From the NCBI GenBank assembly GCA_964530215.1, contig CAZHAJ010000075.1, forward strand, positions 1 through 9,063: DNA of 9,063 nucleotides, given 5' to 3'. Source of the stretch: JAAXTT01 sp964530215 (GTDB lineage Bacteria; Bacillota; Desulfotomaculia; Desulfotomaculales; Desulfocucumaceae). A program made the translations under genes and the position numbers. The notes beneath the pieces are model-generated. The model was not told the origin of the DNA and ran no database searches. It worked only from the letters and a program-made list of their open reading frames with translations. Below are positions 5,423 to 9,063 of this stretch, piece after piece; position 1 is the first letter of the stretch; the number at the start of each line of letters is the position of its first letter.

Positions 5423-6847
5423 CTAAACCTTATTTAGAACATGCTGACGCAAGACCTTTTCCAAGTGCCATAGAGTATTACACTGATACATTTCGATAAA
5501 GCTGCTAAATTTTCTTATCTGCGGCTTTGAATTCCATTCTTCTTGAGGCAGAGGGTTTAACCACACTATGCCGGAACATTTAAGTTTTATATCTTTTAGC
5601 AATGATACTGCTGTATCCGATTCCACTGTCCTGGCATCACTCACAATAAACATCAGGGTGTCCGGTGTTAGGACTTTGCTGTGTAGCTCTTTAAAGGTTT
5701 TTAGCGAATGAGCCATATTTGTAGACATTCCCCACTGTTTACTGCTGTTAACTATTTCTGTCATACTGCGGGAAAAAACCCGGTTTTGATAAAAGTATCC
5801 CGTAATTTTTTCAATATCTTCGGAAAAAATAAAACTTTCAATTCCTCCAAGGGAATTATTTAAACCATATATGAATTGCAGCACAAATCGTGCATATCTG
5901 GCCATAGAGCCCGACACATCACATAACAACAAAAACCTGGGTCTTTGTTGTCTCTTAGCTCTGTATCTGAGTTCAATGGGAATTCCCCCATACTTGATGT
6001 TTCTTCTAACAGTCTTCCTCATGTCCACTGCAACCGCTCTACAGCTCTGAGTATATCTTCGGCTTATTCCCCGGGAAAGCTGAGCAGATAGGTGATTTAT
6101 CATTGAAGTCATACGGCATAAATCGGCATCATCCAGACTTGCCATATCCCGATGAAGTATTTTATCCCCTGGGTGATGATAAAACTGATCAGCCACCCCT
6201 TGGATAATTTCATCCAATTCCTGATCACCGGTAAAGCTTGCTTCAATCTCTGGACCCAATTCAAAATCACCGGTATTCTTTTGCATCATATAATATCTCC
6301 AGTAATTTAAAGAAGACTGTATAATCCTATTTATCAATGCACTGGGATCATTGATGGGATTTGACTTGATTTGCTCCAAGGTGCTTCTCATCTTAGCCTT
6401 TGCCTTATCCGGCAGAAGTGAATAGGTTTCTAACTGCTCGTCTGAAAAAGCCATTTGTTCAAGCAGGTCTTTTCCCTCCACCGTTTCCTTAAGCTCTTGC
6501 TCAGCTAAGTCTAGCTCCTGTTCTTTTTTTTCCCGATTCTCCTTCATCCTCTTTCTTCTTTTTGCCTTTGCTTCCGGAGTCACAAAATAGAGATTAAAAG
6601 CATGATCAAAAATACCAGAATCTTTGCGATTTTTAGCAAGACAGGCCTTCAGCACTGCTTTTACTTGTTTTTTATCCAGCAGATCCACCGTCCCCAAAGC
6701 GGACATCGCATCCACAGTCTCTGCCAGACTCACCCGTACCCCTAAATGTCTCAAGATCTGAACAAATTTAGAAATGTTGTACTCAATGGTCTCAACGCCG
6801 ATGCTCTCTACCGAAGCAATCACATCGGATATTTCTCGCCGTTCCAT
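5423..6847 (-). CDS. CoxE-like VWA-domain protein, partner of MoxR
   Basis: A 474-residue cytoplasmic protein with a von Willebrand factor A domain in the C-terminal third. The metal-binding MIDAS is complete: DVSGS (310-314), T376 in GMSTN, and D404 in VSDAR. The N-terminal part (1-90) is helical, followed by a highly charged Lys/Glu-rich stretch (92-125) that may form a coiled coil, and a middle region of unknown fold. There is no signal peptide or transmembrane helix, unlike BatA/BatB-type VWA proteins. The layout matches the CoxE-like VWA group, whose members act with MoxR AAA+ ATPases in activating or inserting metals into target enzymes, for example CoxD/CoxE in CO dehydrogenase maturation. 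The gene lies 23 bases after the MoxR gene, with GGAGTG before its ATG. The target is unknown because no client enzyme is adjacent. Confidence 0.85.
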   Translation of the reverse strand: MERREISDVIASVESIGVETIEYNISKFVQILRHLGVRVSLAETVDAMSALGTVDLLDKKQVKAVLKACLAKNRKDSGIFDHAFNLYFVTPEAKAKRRKRMKENREKKEQELDLAEQELKETVEGKDLLEQMAFSDEQLETYSLLPDKAKAKMRSTLEQIKSNPINDPSALINRIIQSSLNYWRYYMMQKNTGDFELGPEIEASFTGDQELDEIIQGVADQFYHHPGDKILHRDMASLDDADLCRMTSMINHLSAQLSRGISRRYTQSCRAVAVDMRKTVRRNIKYGGIPIELRYRAKRQQRPRFLLLCDVSGSMARYARFVLQFIYGLNNSLGGIESFIFSEDIEKITGYFYQNRVFSRSMTEIVNSSKQWGMSTNMAHSLKTFKELHSKVLTPDTLMFIVSDARTVESDTAVSLLKDIKLKCSGIVWLNPLPQEEWNSKPQIRKFSSFIEMYQCNTLWHLEKVLRQHVLNKV

Positions 6848-6870
6848 TTATACCACTCCAATAGGACCTA

Positions 6871-7743
6871 TTAATTATCAAGAATTTTCTCTATCGCCTC
6901 CAGGTCTTCCAACTGCAGATGATCATCTCTATTCTTCAGCAGCACATTAACTGTCTTTGAAAAGTATTCTTGGTCTATACTGCCTGCACCTAATGCCACC
7001 AATGCCCTGGCCCAGTCTAGGGATTCTGCTATCGAGGGCTGCTTTCTAAGGTCCATATGAGTTCTTATATACTGAATTACTTTAGCGATTTGATTGTTCA
7101 GTATTTCTCCGGCTTGAGGCACTTTCCTCTGAAGGATTTTAACTTCTTTTTCGATGTCAGGGTAATCTATATATAGATACACACAACGGCGTCTAAGTCC
7201 GTCTGAAAGCTCTCTGTCACCGTTGCTGGTGAGGATAACAATAGGGATTTGTTTGGCTTTTAAAGTTCCCAGTTCCGGAATCGAAACCTGAAAATCTGAC
7301 AGGAGCTCAAATAAAAATGCTTCAAAGGGCTCATCCACCTTATCAACTTCGTCAATTAGTAGCACAACCTTACGATCGCACCTGATTGCTTTTAATAAAG
7401 GTCTTTCCAACAGATATTCCTCTTCAAAAAGGTCTTTTTCAATTTCCTTTTGAGCACAATGGTCTTTTAATATCTGTATTTTTAGCAATTGCTTCTGATA
7501 ATTCCACTCATACAGGGCTTTATTCTCATCTAGTCCTTCGTAACACTGGAGTCTGATAACTTCTGTATTAAACACCCTGCCCAAAACTTTGGCTATTTCG
7601 GTTTTTCCAACCCCCGGCGCACCCTCAACCAATAACGGTTTCTCCAGAGTTAGGGCAAGAAATACTGTTGTTGCCAACTCGTCCTCGCTGATATAGCCTT
7701 CTTTTTCCATGGCACTTCTCAGTTCGGTCATACTGATATCCAT
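6871..7743 (-). CDS. MoxR-family AAA+ ATPase
   Basis: A 290-residue ATPase, a typical length for the MoxR group, which form hexameric chaperone-like rings that remodel target proteins with help from a VWA-domain partner. Walker A is GAPGVGKT (41-48), Walker B VLLIDEVDK (127-135), sensor 1 TSN (172-174), and the arginine-finger region LRRRC (183-187). The C-terminal lid, with a conserved-looking SLDWARALVALG segment near 245, is present. A GGGAG element lies 10 bases before the ATG. The gene sits directly upstream of the CoxE-like VWA gene in the same direction, so the two almost certainly work together. A segment rich in Lys and Glu (about 88-112) between Walker A and Walker B is longer than I expect for the group and may be a substrate-contact insertion; this is inference. 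Confidence 0.92.
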   Translation of the reverse strand: MDISMTELRSAMEKEGYISEDELATTVFLALTLEKPLLVEGAPGVGKTEIAKVLGRVFNTEVIRLQCYEGLDENKALYEWNYQKQLLKIQILKDHCAQKEIEKDLFEEEYLLERPLLKAIRCDRKVVLLIDEVDKVDEPFEAFLFELLSDFQVSIPELGTLKAKQIPIVILTSNGDRELSDGLRRRCVYLYIDYPDIEKEVKILQRKVPQAGEILNNQIAKVIQYIRTHMDLRKQPSIAESLDWARALVALGAGSIDQEYFSKTVNVLLKNRDDHLQLEDLEAIEKILDN

Positions 7744-7780
7744 AATGTTTCATCTCCCTGCACCAATTTTACCGATTTTT

Positions 7781-8242
7781 CTATACCAAGTCGGGGAAAT
7801 CATTTTGCCTTAAAGCTTCATATAGTACAACTGCCACTGAATTTGAAAGATTCATTGATCGGCAACCTGACATCATTGGTATTCTAAAAATATAATCCTG
7901 TCTATTTTCGGTAATATACTGTGGAAGACCTGCTGTTTCCTTTCCGAACATCAGAAAATCACTTGGTCCATAACGGGCCTCTGAATATTTTTTCTCCCCC
8001 TTTGTTGAGAAAATGAACAGGTGTGCTGAAGAATTTTTATCCATAAAACTATTAAAATCCTCATAAATATATATTTTCAACTGATGCCAATAGTCAAGTC
8101 CCGCTCTTTTTAGATGCTTATCATCTATTGAAAAACCAAGGGGTTTTATTAAATGCAATTCTGAACCTGTCACAGCACAGGTTCTTGCTATATTACCGGT
8201 ATTAGCGGGAATTTCAGGTTGAAATAGGACAATACGCAACAT
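7781..8242 (-). CDS. trmL: tRNA (cytidine/uridine-34 2'-O)-methyltransferase
   Basis: Methylates the ribose of the wobble base (C34 or U34) in certain leucine tRNAs using S-adenosylmethionine; acts in the cytoplasm as a dimer. The 153-residue protein is a minimal SPOUT methyltransferase of normal TrmL length. It begins MLRIVLFQPEIPANTGNIAR, the family's hallmark, and contains FGKETAGLP (99-107) and IPM-x4-RSMNLSN (121-134), which build the trefoil-knot cofactor site. Three start-type codons lie in a row (GTG TTG ATG). I chose the ATG at 8242..8240 because it matches the family's N-terminus and leaves GGACGG about 5 bases upstream; the GTG would have that element touching it. The gene starts 24 bases after the nth stop and is probably cotranscribed with it. 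Confidence 0.93.
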   Translation of the reverse strand: MLRIVLFQPEIPANTGNIARTCAVTGSELHLIKPLGFSIDDKHLKRAGLDYWHQLKIYIYEDFNSFMDKNSSAHLFIFSTKGEKKYSEARYGPSDFLMFGKETAGLPQYITENRQDYIFRIPMMSGCRSMNLSNSVAVVLYEALRQNDFPDLV

Positions 8243-8266
8243 CAACACCGTCCATCAATATGTTAT

Positions 8267-8920
8267 TTAAGAGTTCTTTTGAATAAGACCATGACGAGGG
8301 CATAATTGAACCAATCTACACTGTTCACATTGAGGATTTCTGGCTTTACATACCCGCCTTCCATGTAGAATAAGGCAGTGATGGATTACTCCCATCATAT
8401 CTGAGGGGATGGAAAGCATTAAGTCTTTTTCCACAATCTCCGGGGTTTTCCCGCCTGATAGTCCCATCCTACGAGAGGTTCTGAACACATGGGTATCCAC
8501 CGGCATTACCGGCATATTGAAAGCCACATTTAATACCACATTGGCAGTTTTTCTCCCCACCCCCGGCAAAGACTCTAACTCGTCCCTATTTCCAGGCACT
8601 TTGGAGTTATACTTGTTAACCAGTATGCGGCTGGTACTGACAATGTTTTTACTTTTATTTCTGTATAAACCACAGGACTTAATCTCTTTTGCCAAGTCCT
8701 CCCAACTCAAGCGGGCAAAGTCCTCTGGGTTCTTATACTTTTTAAATAATTCCGAAGTTATTTTATTTACCTGTTTGTCTGTGCATTGGGCAGAAAGTAT
8801 TACTGCAATCAAAAGCTGGAAGGTGCTTTGATAGTTTAATTCGGTAACTGCGTTTGGGTACATTTCAATTAACTTTTCCAAAAGCAGTCTTATTCTTAGG
8901 GATTCATTACTCTCAGTCAT
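8267..8920 (-). CDS. nth: Endonuclease III (DNA glycosylase/AP lyase)
   Basis: Base-excision repair enzyme that removes oxidised pyrimidines from DNA and cleaves the resulting abasic site. It has 217 residues, close to the family's standard length. The helix-hairpin-helix LPGVGRKTA (118-126) holds the catalytic lysine K124, and VDTHV supplies the catalytic aspartate D142. The C-terminus has the complete [4Fe-4S] ligand set C191-x6-C198-x2-C201-x5-C207. ILSAQCTDKQVN (41-52) is the family's N-terminal helical signature. The ATG at 8920 is preceded by AAGGA at 6 bases. The gene begins 54 bases after the stop of the upstream partial gene, without an obvious terminator, so it may be read from farther upstream. 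Confidence 0.97.
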   Translation of the reverse strand: MTESNESLRIRLLLEKLIEMYPNAVTELNYQSTFQLLIAVILSAQCTDKQVNKITSELFKKYKNPEDFARLSWEDLAKEIKSCGLYRNKSKNIVSTSRILVNKYNSKVPGNRDELESLPGVGRKTANVVLNVAFNMPVMPVDTHVFRTSRRMGLSGGKTPEIVEKDLMLSIPSDMMGVIHHCLILHGRRVCKARNPQCEQCRLVQLCPRHGLIQKNS

Positions 8921-8974
8921 TTTTCTTCCTTCAATATTGTTTGTTTTAACTCATATCAATATATCATTTTATCT

Positions 8975-9063
8975 TCATCTACTGTAAATTAAATTTGTCA
9001 AAGTTTTTATCAAGATTTCATTTTCAGATCTGCTTCTTACTGCCAATCTAATATATCCTTGGT
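8975..9063 (-). CDS. C-terminal end of a probable PLP-dependent aminotransferase (CobD/HisC-like)
   Basis: The minus strand is open from the window edge to a TGA at 8977..8975, encoding 28 residues that include GYIRLAVRSRSENEILI. This pattern, a strand with R-x-A followed by R-x-x-x-EN and a final hydrophobic helix, is how class I/II aminotransferases such as histidinol-phosphate aminotransferase and the cobalamin enzyme CobD end. The other two frames stop within the same stretch. With so little sequence, the substrate cannot be told; the call rests on remembered C-terminal patterns. It runs in the same direction as nth and ends 54 bases before it. Confidence 0.5.
   Translation of the reverse strand, partial: QGYIRLAVRSRSENEILIKTLTNLIYSR

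Noticed and set aside
6860..6872. Inverted repeat AATAGG-A-CCTATT at the MoxR stop codon.
   Set aside because: The loop is too small for a stable RNA hairpin at full stem length and no T-tract follows, so it is not a terminator; a short AT-rich palindrome is likely by chance.
8409..8831. Long plus-strand open frame of 140 codons.
   Set aside because: It lies entirely antisense to the well-supported nth gene, lacks a ribosome binding site, and its product shows no recognisable motif.
8996..9001. Perfect -35 box TTGACA on the minus strand upstream of nth.
   Set aside because: It lies inside the coding end of the partial aminotransferase gene and no -10-like hexamer occurs at 16-18 bases; the nearest A/T-rich boxes are more than 20 bases away.

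Overview
The window looks like chromosomal DNA from a low-to-moderate GC Gram-positive anaerobe of the Clostridia, most like the Peptococcaceae/Desulfotomaculum group. This is inferred from strong AAGGAGG-type ribosome binding sites, frequent GTG and TTG starts, a dnaE...pfkA-pyk gene order typical of Firmicutes, and an mtrB (TRAP) gene, known from Bacillus and some Clostridia. No rRNA, tRNA, CRISPR array, insertion sequence or prophage module was found.

Almost everything is read from the minus strand, so the genes are listed here from high to low coordinates. At the right edge is the last 28 codons of a probable PLP-dependent aminotransferase. Then come nth (endonuclease III), trmL (tRNA wobble 2'-O-methyltransferase), a MoxR-type AAA+ ATPase, a CoxE-like VWA-domain protein with an intact MIDAS, and dnaE (DNA polymerase III alpha, TTG start). 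Gaps are 23 to 76 bases with no clear terminator, so nth to dnaE could be one transcript.

Left of dnaE, one small gene of 76 codons runs on the plus strand. Its stop codon overlaps the dnaE stop tail to tail, and it is divergent from mtrB across a short intergenic region with a promoter candidate for each direction. It is AT-rich and I cannot assign it a function. The minus strand then continues with mtrB, a 62-residue DUF2007-like protein, pfkA (6-phosphofructokinase) and the first codons of pyk (pyruvate kinase, GTG start). The last pair is a glycolysis unit for the two classic controlled steps of the pathway.

The best oddities are as follows. pfkA has no ATG, GTG or TTG codon where the protein family begins, and the alignment puts an ATA codon at the start. 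The pfkA and pyk leaders share a very similar G-rich initiation region. A TRAP gene stands without mtrA or trp genes, next to an AT-rich divergent orphan. An uncharacterised MoxR/VWA pair sits inside a DNA and RNA maintenance cluster. The window is mostly ordinary housekeeping DNA, and I see no convincing new multi-gene system.
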